Source of the DNA: G965212005 sp965212005
Lineage (GTDB): Bacteria > Pseudomonadota > Gammaproteobacteria > Porifericomitales > Porifericomitaceae
Assembly (NCBI GenBank): GCA_965212005.1
Contig: OZ243038.1
Coordinates: 1,488,001-1,552,000 of the forward strand
Length of the DNA: 64,000 bases
Reading direction: 5' to 3'
Numbering within the stretch: the first letter of the stretch is position 1; the number at the start of each line of letters is the position of its first letter. The notes under the pieces are model-generated. The model was not told the origin of the DNA, searched no databases, and saw only the letters and a program-made list of their open reading frames with translations. This document shows, one piece after another, positions 8,787 to 17,297 of this stretch. Both the position numbers and the translations under genes were made by a program.

Positions 8787-9968
8787 ATGCGCGCTAACGG
8801 CGCCGTCTGGGCAGTGCTGCTGCTGGTGCTCCAGGCCGGGATCAATGCAGGCTGCAAGAGCTTGGACGGGGAGAACAAAGGCGGACGGGCCCCGGACGAA
8901 GGCCCTGATCCGGCGCCGTTACCGACACTTGAGCAGCCGATTAAACTGAATCGGCTCTGGTCCACAGACATAGGCGGCGCCGTTACGGGACCGCAACTGC
9001 TCGGACTGCGTCCCGTGCTTTGGAGCAAGAACCTGTACGCGGTCGATGGCAACGGTGATCTCCTGGCCATTAACGCTGAAACCGGGAAACGTCTCTGGCG
9101 CAGGGACAGCGATGCCCCTGTTACTGCCGGTCCCGGCGTTGGCGATGGCTTGGTCGTGGTGGGAACGGACGAGGGGGAAGTGCTGGCTTTCTCCGCGGTG
9201 GACGGAGAACCCCAATGGCGCACGTTGGTCTCCAGCGAGGTGCTGGCCCCGCCCCTGGTAGTCAGCGGCAGTGTGGTGGTACGCACGCTGGACGGAAAAT
9301 TGTTTTCCCTGTCGGCGGAATCAGGCCGCACCCTGTGGGTCTACGCCGACACCGTCCCAACCCTGACCCGGCATGGAACTAGCCCCCCAGTGGTATATGA
9401 AGGTGCCGTGCTGGCTGGATTGGACTCCGGCAAGCTGATCGCCATCGAGTTGAGCGACGGACGCCCGCTTTGGGAGATTACCGTCGCCTCGCCCTCCGGC
9501 AGCTCAGAGCTGGAACGCATGGTCGATATCGACGCCGAACTCCAGCTATACGAGGGAGACGTGGTCGCGATCCCGCTGCATGGGCAACTGGCCTTGATCA
9601 ACGTCATCACCGGGCGCATCAGCTGGACTCACAGTATTTCCTCCTTCACTGAGGCAGCGGTGGATGAAGTCGGCGTATACCTGAGCGACGAGACAGGAAA
9701 GATCACCGCCCTGGATCGAAAAAGCGGCGAACTGCTCTGGGAACAAGATCTGCTGGAACACCGGCACTTGGCGGCGCCGGCGGTCTTTGCCGGATATGTA
9801 TTGTGCGGAGACGACGAGGGCCGGCTGTACTGGTTCGATCGCGACACGGGCGCATGGGTCGGGCAGGTCTCATTAGGGAATGAGATCTACGGAGCTCCGC
9901 AGGTTGGCTCCGATCGAATCTTCGCCTACGCGAAAAATGGTGTAATCAGCGCCTTCGAACTGAAGTAG
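8787..9968 (+). CDS. bamB: BamB outer-membrane protein assembly lipoprotein
   Basis: This 393-residue beta-propeller protein has PQQ-like repeats (LWSTDIGGAVTG, GDLLAINAETGKRLWRRD, GEVLAFSAVDGEPQWR and others). The signal ends in a lipobox near residue 22 (LQAGINAGC), so it should sit on the inner face of the outer membrane. There it joins the BamA complex that folds outer-membrane proteins. der begins 9 bp downstream, as in E. coli. Confidence 0.95.
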   Translation: MRANGAVWAVLLLVLQAGINAGCKSLDGENKGGRAPDEGPDPAPLPTLEQPIKLNRLWSTDIGGAVTGPQLLGLRPVLWSKNLYAVDGNGDLLAINAETGKRLWRRDSDAPVTAGPGVGDGLVVVGTDEGEVLAFSAVDGEPQWRTLVSSEVLAPPLVVSGSVVVRTLDGKLFSLSAESGRTLWVYADTVPTLTRHGTSPPVVYEGAVLAGLDSGKLIAIELSDGRPLWEITVASPSGSSELERMVDIDAELQLYEGDVVAIPLHGQLALINVITGRISWTHSISSFTEAAVDEVGVYLSDETGKITALDRKSGELLWEQDLLEHRHLAAPAVFAGYVLCGDDEGRLYWFDRDTGAWVGQVSLGNEIYGAPQVGSDRIFAYAKNGVISAFELK

Positions 9969-9977
9969 GCACCGCGT

Positions 9978-11330
9978 GTGAAACCGGTGATTGCCATCGT
10001 GGGGCGGCCCAACGTCGGCAAGTCCACGTTGTTTAACCGCCTTACCCGAAGCCGCGACGCGCTGGTGGCAGACTGGCCCGGCGTTACCCGTGATTTCCTG
10101 GTTGGAGAAGGACGGCATGGCCCGATTCCGCACCTGCTCATGGACACCGGCGGCCTGCTCGGGCAAGGAGCCGCCACTGCGGGGCTGGAGCAGCAGATCT
10201 TCAAGCACACGCTGGAGGCGGTGGAAGACGCCCACTGCCTGCTGTGGCTGGTGGATTCCCGCGCCGGTTGCACCGGCGGGGACGAAACATTAGGGCAACT
10301 GCTGCGCCGGCGCGGACAGCGCTGTTACCTGTTGGCCAACAAGGCAGAGTCTCCGAACTTCAGTACTCCCTCGGCGCTCGCTGAATTCTACCGGCTGGGC
10401 ATGGGAACGCCGCATCCGGTTTCGGCGCTGCAGGGCAATGGCGTCACCGAGTTAATGACTGAAGTGCTTTCGCTGCCGGAACTGCAATCCCCCGCGTCCG
10501 TGCAGGAGCCGAAACCGGATGCCCGGGTGGCAATCATCGGTCGCCCCAACGTGGGGAAATCCACCTTGGTCAACCGCCTGCTCGGTCAGGCACGCATGAT
10601 TACCTCGGAGCAGCCCGGGACCACCCGCGACAGCGTGGCGGCACCGCTGGAGCGACCCGGACACCTCCACCTGCTGATCGACACCGCAGGGATCCGGCGG
10701 CGTTCACGTCCGCATGCTGACTGGGAGCGGCTAAGCGTCGTGAAAACACTGCAGGCGGTGGAACAGGCTCAGCTTGCCCTGGTAGTGTTGGACGCCGGTG
10801 ACGGGTTTACGGATCAAGACGCCCGGATCATCGGCCTGACACTGCAACGCGGCCGACGGCTTGCGGTGGCGGCAAACAAATGGGATTTACTGACCTCGCA
10901 ACAGCGCAGCCAGGCGCGGCAGCAGTTCGCCGATCGGATGGCCTTCGCGCCGCACGTGCGCGCATATCCCACCTCGGCGCTGCATGGCAGCGGCATAGGC
11001 GGGTTGTACACGGCGATCGAGCAGGCGCTGGTATCGCTGAACCAGGACTTTTCCGCCTCCCAGCTCACTCGCATGCTGCACCTGGCTATTGAGCAAAATC
11101 CGCCTCCCAGGGTACGAGGCCGCCGGAGCCGACTGCTGTACGCGCACATGGGAGGGCGCGAGCCGCTGCGGATCGTTGTGCACGGTCGCCGGCTGGAGCA
11201 GGTGCCGGATCACTACCGGCGCTATTTGGCCAACTGCCTGCGCACGGGCTTAAAACTGAAAGGGACGCCGGTATGGATCGAGTTCCGTCAAAGCCTGAAT
11301 CCCTACGCCAAAACCAAGCCGAGGCGCTAA
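9978..11330 (+). CDS. der: Der (EngA) double-domain ribosome-assembly GTPase
   Basis: This 450-residue protein has two tandem G domains. Each starts with GRPNVGKST, one near residue 9 and one near residue 180, and the NKWD base-recognition motif of domain 2 is present (ANKWDLL). A C-terminal KH-like domain ends KTKPRR. Der is essential for 50S ribosome maturation. The start is GTG. It is the last conserved gene before the accessory island; the next 35 bp lead into an attC-like site. Confidence 0.96.
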   Translation: MKPVIAIVGRPNVGKSTLFNRLTRSRDALVADWPGVTRDFLVGEGRHGPIPHLLMDTGGLLGQGAATAGLEQQIFKHTLEAVEDAHCLLWLVDSRAGCTGGDETLGQLLRRRGQRCYLLANKAESPNFSTPSALAEFYRLGMGTPHPVSALQGNGVTELMTEVLSLPELQSPASVQEPKPDARVAIIGRPNVGKSTLVNRLLGQARMITSEQPGTTRDSVAAPLERPGHLHLLIDTAGIRRRSRPHADWERLSVVKTLQAVEQAQLALVVLDAGDGFTDQDARIIGLTLQRGRRLAVAANKWDLLTSQQRSQARQQFADRMAFAPHVRAYPTSALHGSGIGGLYTAIEQALVSLNQDFSASQLTRMLHLAIEQNPPPRVRGRRSRLLYAHMGGREPLRIVVHGRRLEQVPDHYRRYLANCLRTGLKLKGTPVWIEFRQSLNPYAKTKPRR

Positions 11331-11364
11331 CGGACCATGCCGCCGTCTCGCCTATGAAACATAA

Positions 11365-11425
11365 CTATAACGTCTCGCATCAGCGGCGCGGCTCTGCCGC
11401 GTCCGACTGCATGCGTTTGTTAGAA
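11365..11425 (-). repeat. attC-like integron recombination site 1
   Basis: Read on the minus strand, this 61-bp imperfect palindrome starts with an R-box-like TTCTAAC and ends with GTTATAG. The inner arms pair as CGCAT/ATGCG, CAG/CTG and CGCGGC/GCCGCG. One unpaired G lies in one arm, like the extrahelical bases that orient attC sites. The boxes are in attC order (AAC first, GTT last). The hydrolase reading frame ends inside the site, as is usual for cassette genes. No integrase gene is in the window. Confidence 0.7.
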
Positions 11426-12135
11426 TTCACATGGTTGATTATCAACTCAGCACACTTTTCCGGCTGAGCCTGCAAGATCATATGAGGCCCTTCCACCCTT
11501 TCTATTTCCATATTCTTCGCATGCTTCATGATTTCGGTTCCTGAGTCGGCGAGAACAATTCTATCTTTCGTTGCTTGAATATATAGTAGTGGCACCTCAA
11601 TTTTTTTTAGTTCTTTCATCACATCTACTTCATTCACTAGCCCTATTCTATTTTGAAATTGACTTGGAGCTGCCTTTTTAAGTAATTCGAATGTCTTGTT
11701 TCTCACATCAGAATTCGCATCGCTACCAGTCAGAAAGAATTTCAGGAATGCCTTGCTAGCAGGATTACTGGTAAATAGTTTTTCGGGAACATATTTTGAC
11801 AATTGAGTGAGGAGCGGCAAGGGTGATTTGCAAAAGGTTGCACTGATTACAGATGCTTGGAAGTTTGCCTTTTTTTTAGCAAGCAGAGTCATCGCTATTG
11901 GCCCCGAGAAGGACTCGGCAACCAGGGAGACGGGTCCGTTGTTAGGCAACTGCCTTGCTGCACTTTCCACATAATCATCGAAGGTGAGTTGATCTGTATA
12001 TTTGACCACATGAACTTCGAAGTGGTCTTCTAAAAAAGGGATGATTGGAAAGAACAACTCTCCCGTTCCGTCGAGGCCGGGCAGTAATGCAATGTGAGGC
12101 TTATCTGGCAAAACTTCCGTGACTTCTAACGGCAA
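11380..12135 (-). CDS. Alpha/beta hydrolase in an integron-type gene cassette
   Basis: This protein of about 250 residues has an alpha/beta-hydrolase fold: an early LLPGLDGTGELF strand-loop, a nucleophile elbow in AESFSGP, an acid in YIQATKDRIV and a catalytic histidine in EGPHMIL. The substrate cannot be told. No ATG is near the front. TTG at 12135 lies inside the upstream attC-like site, and TTG at 12111 (before PDKPHIALLPGL) is also possible. The last dozen residues (NKRMQSDAAEPRR) are encoded by the downstream attC-like site. Codon use is more AT-rich than der, which fits a mobile cassette. Confidence 0.8.
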   Translation of the reverse strand: MPLEVTEVLPDKPHIALLPGLDGTGELFFPIIPFLEDHFEVHVVKYTDQLTFDDYVESAARQLPNNGPVSLVAESFSGPIAMTLLAKKKANFQASVISATFCKSPLPLLTQLSKYVPEKLFTSNPASKAFLKFFLTGSDANSDVRNKTFELLKKAAPSQFQNRIGLVNEVDVMKELKKIEVPLLYIQATKDRIVLADSGTEIMKHAKNMEIERVEGPHMILQAQPEKCAELIINHVNSNKRMQSDAAEPRR

Positions 12136-12197
12136 GCATCAGTGGCCGGAACATTCGCGCAGCAAATGGGCCAGTCCACTGGATGCACTTGTTCGGC
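12124..12197 (-). repeat. attC-like integron recombination site 2
   Basis: On the minus strand this 74-bp site begins GCCGAAC and ends GTTAGAA. The arms CAAG/CTTG, CATC/GATG and AGTGG/CCACT pair, with unpaired bases on only one side. The central loop is about 30 nt. It lies between the kelch-like gene and the hydrolase gene, exactly where one cassette should end and the next begin. Confidence 0.6.
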
Positions 12198-12241
12198 GGC
12201 GGCTCTGCACCTGGGCCAAGGGAGCCTGCGCCCTTTCTCGG

Positions 12242-13351
12242 CTATTGTGGTTCTACTGAAATACATTCGATCGGAGCCTGCTCCAGCAGAGTGAACTTGT
12301 CAACGAGGTCCCGCTTAAGTTCTAGCATCGAGTTCTTTGACACCTCTCCTTCTACCGTTACCGTTATACCGCCCCAGTTCCAGTTCTCGACATAGCGCAC
12401 GATAACGCCCTCCATTCGTATCCGATATGTCCCATGATTTTCGTTGTCTTCCCTGAGATCGTCGTCAGCAACAGCGGGTACGTAGAGTTGCTCAAGGACG
12501 TCAAGCCTCGGTGGGGCGCCTAACGTTTGGGTGAGTGCTTCTGTTTGCGCTTGCTCGTCTTCCCACTTGACACTTCTCTTCCAAATAAGCCGCCGCATCT
12601 CCCACAAATGATTCCTTTGCCCGTCCGTCCGACGAGCCTCGAACCGCGTCCATGGCCTTTGTGTGAGGCGACTCCAGCGCCACGTTCGAAGGTCAAGGCA
12701 CCAATCGTCAATGTTCTCGATGAGTTGATGGGGGTCCCCACGGTACAGCTTGCCTCCAGCAATCACCAATTCTCGTCCGGAGTCTCTAAGTTTTACCGTA
12801 TGACGGTTGATCCAGCCGGGACTCTGGCCATGGGTAGACATTCGGCGCGCTTGCCAAGTATCGAGGTCTAGACACAGGACCTGTGTCGCCTCAGGATTTC
12901 GCTGTTTTGGGTAGCCTAGGCAGCCGACCAGAATGATGTAGTCGTCGAGTAATGTCGCAGAGTGAAAGTCCGTGGGCGGCAGGGCCTCCTCGGGATATGC
13001 CAGTATCTCGATCTGGTCGTTCGCACCAACTACCACAACATCGTTGTAGATAAAGAAGTTGGGGTCATAGTAGTCTTCGTGCTCACCACCGATGAGCACC
13101 GTTCGCCCGTCGGGCAGTTGGGTACTCGTTTGTCCATAGCGGTCGAAACACCAACAAGGGCCAACGAAAGTAGAACAGGGGCCCTCCATCATGTCGTTGG
13201 CGTGATACGCACTCAGTCGGCTTCGGACCAACCACTCCCAGACGGGGTTGGTCATATTCTCCGGATTCAGCGTGCCTCTACGCGGGTTCCTCCAGCTTCG
13301 GAAAAGAGCGGATGTAACTTCGCTTGGTGGCTTCTCTGCCGTATTGTCCAT
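12242..13351 (-). CDS. Kelch-like beta-propeller protein of unknown function
   Basis: This is a protein of about 369 residues. Kelch-type segments can be seen (DFHSATLLDDYIILVGCLGY, LCLDLDTWQARRMS, HTVKLRDSGRELVIAGGKLY, DDWCLDLRTWRWSRLT), suggesting a small beta-propeller. The C-terminal part (NWGGITVTVEGEV and beyond) is not recognised. There is no signal peptide. I took ATG 13351; the frame opens at TTG 13360. It is followed by an attC-like site and preceded directly by an IS end at 13366, so it is probably the first surviving cassette of a broken array. Function is unknown. Confidence 0.65.
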   Translation of the reverse strand: MDNTAEKPPSEVTSALFRSWRNPRRGTLNPENMTNPVWEWLVRSRLSAYHANDMMEGPCSTFVGPCWCFDRYGQTSTQLPDGRTVLIGGEHEDYYDPNFFIYNDVVVVGANDQIEILAYPEEALPPTDFHSATLLDDYIILVGCLGYPKQRNPEATQVLCLDLDTWQARRMSTHGQSPGWINRHTVKLRDSGRELVIAGGKLYRGDPHQLIENIDDWCLDLRTWRWSRLTQRPWTRFEARRTDGQRNHLWEMRRLIWKRSVKWEDEQAQTEALTQTLGAPPRLDVLEQLYVPAVADDDLREDNENHGTYRIRMEGVIVRYVENWNWGGITVTVEGEVSKNSMLELKRDLVDKFTLLEQAPIECISVEPQ

Positions 13352-13365
13352 ACTTGTCAACTCAG

Positions 13366-13796
13366 GAGACTGTAAAATTTACTGTGTAAATGGCGGGTTA
13401 TCACAGTGAAGCTCGCTCACCGAACAAGATCATAAACTGGCTCATCGCCTGTTTCCAATCCCGGATCGGCATGGTCCTTTTCCGCGTGATTTCATGCAAG
13501 GCCAAGTATAATACTTTCATCACCGATTCATCGTTCGGGAATGAACGCCTCGTTCCGGTCACCTTGCGCAGCGAGGCATTCAGCGATTCTATGGCATTGG
13601 TTTCGCCCTTCTTGACCAATTGCGGGGCAAACTGGCCATTGCGGTCACGGGGGACTTGCAGATCGATCTCTGCGTGAACACTGCGTACAGCTTTGCCGCT
13701 TTTGGCGTTGCGAGAGTTGCCGGTGTTATTGCCCGCCACGTCATGTTTGGAATAGCCGAGATGTTGTTCCATTTACACAAACTTTTTTACAGTCTC
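13366..13796. mobile_element. Internally deleted IS256-family element (431 bp)
   Basis: The element is bounded by 28-bp inverted repeats. The left end, 13366-13393, begins GAGACTGTAAAATTTACTG. The right end, 13769-13796, ends TTTTTTACAGTCTC. They match at 23 of 28 positions. Inside is only a shrunken transposase frame. No target-site duplication is visible. The right end stops 17 bp before the first CRISPR repeat, so its insertion or a later deletion probably removed that flank of the array. It could still be moved in trans like a MITE. Confidence 0.8.
13401..13772 (-). pseudogene. IS256/mutator-type transposase, internal deletion
   Basis: The 123-codon frame joins an N-terminal piece (KSGKAVRSVHAEIDLQVPRD, then NGQFAPQLVKKG) directly to a C-terminal piece (TNAIESLNASLRKVTGTRRS through MPIRDWKQAMSQFMILFGER). 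Both pieces are typical of IS256-family transposases, which are about 400 residues long. The middle with the DDE catalytic residues is gone, so the product cannot be active. The ATG overlaps the right terminal repeat. Confidence 0.85.
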
Positions 13797-13813
13797 CGGG
13801 CGGCGGTTGCGCA

Positions 13814-16800
13814 GTTTTGGTTGGCCCGCAATTCTCTAGCTGCTAAACTATATGTTCCATCTTCGTAAAAATAATCTTTGTTTTGGTTGGCCCGCAATTC
13901 TCTAGCTGCTAAACTCATCAGGCCGCGCGCCTGCTGGCCTGGTGCGTTTTGGTTGGCCCGCAATTCTCTAGCTGCTAAACTAATATTCGCGTTGTACTCC
14001 TCTGTTGCGATGTTTTGGTTGGCCCGCAATTCTCTAGCTGCTAAACTATCGCCTGTTTTAGGACGATAAAGTATATCGTTTTGGTTGGCCCGCAATTCTC
14101 TAGCTGCTAAACTGATTGGGTTGCTGATGAGCTTGGTAGGGCAGTTTTGGTTGGCCCGCAATTCTCTAGCTGCTAAACTACAGGCGCGCGGCGGCTTTAC
14201 GGCAGAAGAGTTTTGGTTGGCCCGCAATTCTCTAGCTGCTAAACTGAAGCATTAACGATTGATTATCTGCTGGACGTTTTGGTTGGCCCGCAATTCTCTA
14301 GCTGCTAAACTGGGCGCAGCGGGTTCTTGGTGATGCGCCCAGTTTTGGTTGGCCCGCAATTCTCTAGCTGCTAAACTTACGGTGGATTACTACCGCTTCT
14401 ATGTTCCGTTTTGGTTGGCCCGCAATTCTCTAGCTGCTAAACTACTGATAGAGGATAGAGTAATGACGATACTGTTTTGGTTGGCCCGCAATTCTCTAGC
14501 TGCTAAACTTTACAGGTGGATAGGCCAAACGTCAACGCGGTTTTGGTTGGCCCGCAATTCTCTAGCTGCTAAACTGAGCGAGACGTACATAGTATTGTCA
14601 TCTTGGTTTTGGTTGGCCCGCAATTCTCTAGCTGCTAAACTCAAGACGGCGGGCATCCTTGCGCTTGACCCCGTTTTGGTTGGCCCGCAATTCTCTAGCT
14701 GCTAAACTTTCCACTGGATGGACAGATAGTAGCACTCGGTTTTGGTTGGCCCGCAATTCTCTAGCTGCTAAACTTTTTGAAGAAAGTAGGAATCAATCTT
14801 ATGAGTTTTGGTTGGCCCGCAATTCTCTAGCTGCTAAACTCGATTGCATTAACGCTAATAGTTTCAAAAAGTTTTGGTTGGCCCGCAATTCTCTAGCTGC
14901 TAAACTCGGCACCGGCGACGGCGACGCAATCCGCGAGTTTTGGTTGGCCCGCAATTCTCTAGCTGCTAAACTTAGACTTACTGTCGGCAATTCTGAAAGA
15001 CCGTTTTGGTTGGCCCGCAATTCTCTAGCTGCTAAACTAAGCGTGTTTCGCGGGTGGATAACCGGTTGTTTTGGTTGGCCCGCAATTCTCTAGCTGCTAA
15101 ACTCGCCAATGTGCCGTCCGCAATTGCTGTTTGGTTTTGGTTGGCCCGCAATTCTCTAGCTGCTAAACTAAAGAGTCCTATGTACTCAAGATCGACTACG
15201 TTTTGGTTGGCCCGCAATTCTCTAGCTGCTAAACTAGCAACCAAATTAGACTGAACAAAACCAGCGTTTTGGTTGGCCCGCAATTCTCTAGCTGCTAAAC
15301 TTACGCATCTTAGATAGAGGTCGTACCAAACGTTTTGGTTGGCCCGCAATTCTCTAGCTGCTAAACTAAGTTGAAGGAGCCATCTTTGTTGATTTGGGTT
15401 TTGGTTGGCCCGCAATTCTCTAGCTGCTAAACTCGGAAGAAGCTGAATAGTTGCATCTTCGACGTTTTGGTTGGCCCGCAATTCTCTAGCTGCTAAACTT
15501 GCCTCATCGATTACAACTATCGACCCGTCGTTTTGGTTGGCCCGCAATTCTCTAGCTGCTAAACTCCGCGACGCATCATCCTTGGCCTCGCTAATGTTTT
15601 GGTTGGCCCGCAATTCTCTAGCTGCTAAACTAAAATCGCCAATTACAACGCCGGGCAGATAGTTTTGGTTGGCCCGCAATTCTCTAGCTGCTAAACTAAT
15701 AAGTCATAGGAGTATTCCAACGCCCACGTTTTGGTTGGCCCGCAATTCTCTAGCTGCTAAACTCGTGTTTGTAGCGCGCTTTCCGGTTAGAAAGTTTTGG
15801 TTGGCCCGCAATTCTCTAGCTGCTAAACTGGATAGTGGTTAGCTGATCTGCTGTTGGTTGTTTTGGTTGGCCCGCAATTCTCTAGCTGCTAAACTGAATC
15901 GACATCTCGTCCGACGCCTCCTTCAGTTTTGGTTGGCCCGCAATTCTCTAGCTGCTAAACTAAAACCAAATTAGACTGAACAAAAACAGCGTTTTGGTTG
16001 GCCCGCAATTCTCTAGCTGCTAAACTATACGCAACGCTCGCAAACGAGCTGCTAAAGTTTTGGTTGGCCCGCAATTCTCTAGCTGCTAAACTAGTGCTGC
16101 GAGAGCTGCGTTCAGGAAGTTAGTTTTGGTTGGCCCGCAATTCTCTAGCTGCTAAACTCAGGAGGCAATCCAGCGCGAGTCGCGAAATGTTTTGGTTGGC
16201 CCGCAATTCTCTAGCTGCTAAACTAGCTCCTACGCTCTCCGTGTCCTCTTGGGTGTTTTGGTTGGCCCGCAATTCTCTAGCTGCTAAACTCCTTGACCTA
16301 GCCGGCAATGTGTGGAGATTGTTTTGGTTGGCCCGCAATTCTCTAGCTGCTAAACTAGTTGGGATATTGTTGGCACCTCGGAAGTCGTTTTGGTTGGCCC
16401 GCAATTCTCTAGCTGCTAAACTACGCCTGCTTGCCCTGGTAGTCTCGGAGCAGTTTTGGTTGGCCCGCAATTCTCTAGCTGCTAAACTAGGCTCGCCTGC
16501 TTCCATGTGCATATAATAGTTTTGGTTGGCCCGCAATTCTCTAGCTGCTAAACTAGTAGTCTATAGTTACGATTATCAATTGAAGTTTTGGTTGGCCCGC
16601 AATTCTCTAGCTGCTAAACTCTAACATCTGCGCGTGGTTACTAGCCACCAGTTTTGGTTGGCCCGCAATTCTCTAGCTGCTAAACTCAACTGCGTGCACG
16701 TATGGCGGTCGGGTTTGTTTTGGTTGGCCCGCAATTCTCTAGCTGCTAAACTGATACAGAAAACGGCTGAGCGACAGATCGCGTTTTGGTTGGCCCGCAA

Positions 16801-16884
16801 TTCTCTAGCTGCTAAACTAATCACCATATTCATCATTTACCTTTTTTAGTTTTGGTTGGCCCGCAATTCTCTAGCTGCTAAACT
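13814..16884 (+). CRISPR. Type II-C CRISPR array, 47 repeats / 46 spacers
   Basis: I located 47 copies of one 36-bp repeat starting GTTTTGGTTGGCCCGC and ending CTGCTAAACT, all apparently identical, including the first and last. Of the 46 spacers, 43 are 30 nt, one is 31 nt (14642-14672) and two are 29 nt. The + strand is the crRNA strand because the tracrRNA anti-repeat, its promoter and the terminators all fit that direction. Each repeat contains TTGGCC (nt 8-13), a 17-nt gap and TAAACT (nt 31-36) preceded by TGC, a promoter-like arrangement. Spacers 22 (15236-15265) and 33 (15962-15990) are nearly the same. The array lies downstream of cas2 and converges with it. Confidence 0.99.
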
Positions 16885-16935
16885 AAAAGTGGAGGTAAAT
16901 GTTTGATTTTCAAGCGTTTGCCTCCGCTTTTTCTG
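16885..16935. terminator. Bidirectional hairpin terminator between CRISPR array and cas2
   Basis: Directly after the last repeat, AAAGTGGAGG...CCTCCGCTTT forms a stem of about 21 bp, with a few G-U pairs and a 3-nt loop. It is followed by a T-run (GCTTTTTCTG) on the + strand. On the minus strand the same hairpin is followed by CTTTTAG, 20-70 bp after the cas2 stop. It can therefore end both the array transcript and the cas operon transcript. Confidence 0.85.
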
Positions 16936-16957
16936 TTGGAATTTGCCTCTGAAACGT

Positions 16958-17284
16958 TCAAAATAACACCAGTTGCTGCGGTTTTCGGAGACGCCCTCTC
17001 TTCCGATTGGAAAAACTGATAATGTTTGCATATTGCTTATCGGTGATGGAGAGCAGGGCTACCCTGCCTCCTGCGGGGAGGACTTTCTGTACCTGTCTGG
17101 AGAGGGTTGCCACCCGTTCCTTCCCGGCACAGAACCGCGCATATACCGAGAATTGGGCCATTTCAAACCCCAAGTCCAGTAAAGCATTGCGGAATTTGGT
17201 GGCCTGCTTTCGTTCATTTTTGGTAATTACTGGCAGATCGAACATCACGTACAGCCACATAATGCGGTAGGCGCTGAGGTACAT
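16958..17284 (-). CDS. cas2: CRISPR-associated endonuclease Cas2
   Basis: This small ferredoxin-fold protein pairs with Cas1 in spacer integration. The core MWLYVMFDLPVITKNERKQA contains the family aspartate after the first beta strand, and the tail ends QLVLF. The ATG at 17284 gives 108 residues. The ATG at 17260 (MWLYVMFDLP) matches usual Cas2 N-termini better and would give 100 residues. It is the third gene of the cas9-cas1-cas2 operon, 13 bp after cas1, and is followed by the bidirectional terminator. Confidence 0.95.
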   Translation of the reverse strand: MYLSAYRIMWLYVMFDLPVITKNERKQATKFRNALLDLGFEMAQFSVYARFCAGKERVATLSRQVQKVLPAGGRVALLSITDKQYANIISFSNRKRGRLRKPQQLVLF

Positions 17285-17297
17285 GGCAACACGGACC

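Noticed and set aside
13787..16849. Many open frames across the CRISPR array (repeated WLARNSLAAKL or LAARELRANQN peptides)
   Set aside because: They are produced by the 36-bp repeat and 30-bp spacers, which keep the frame open every 66 bp. They are not genes.
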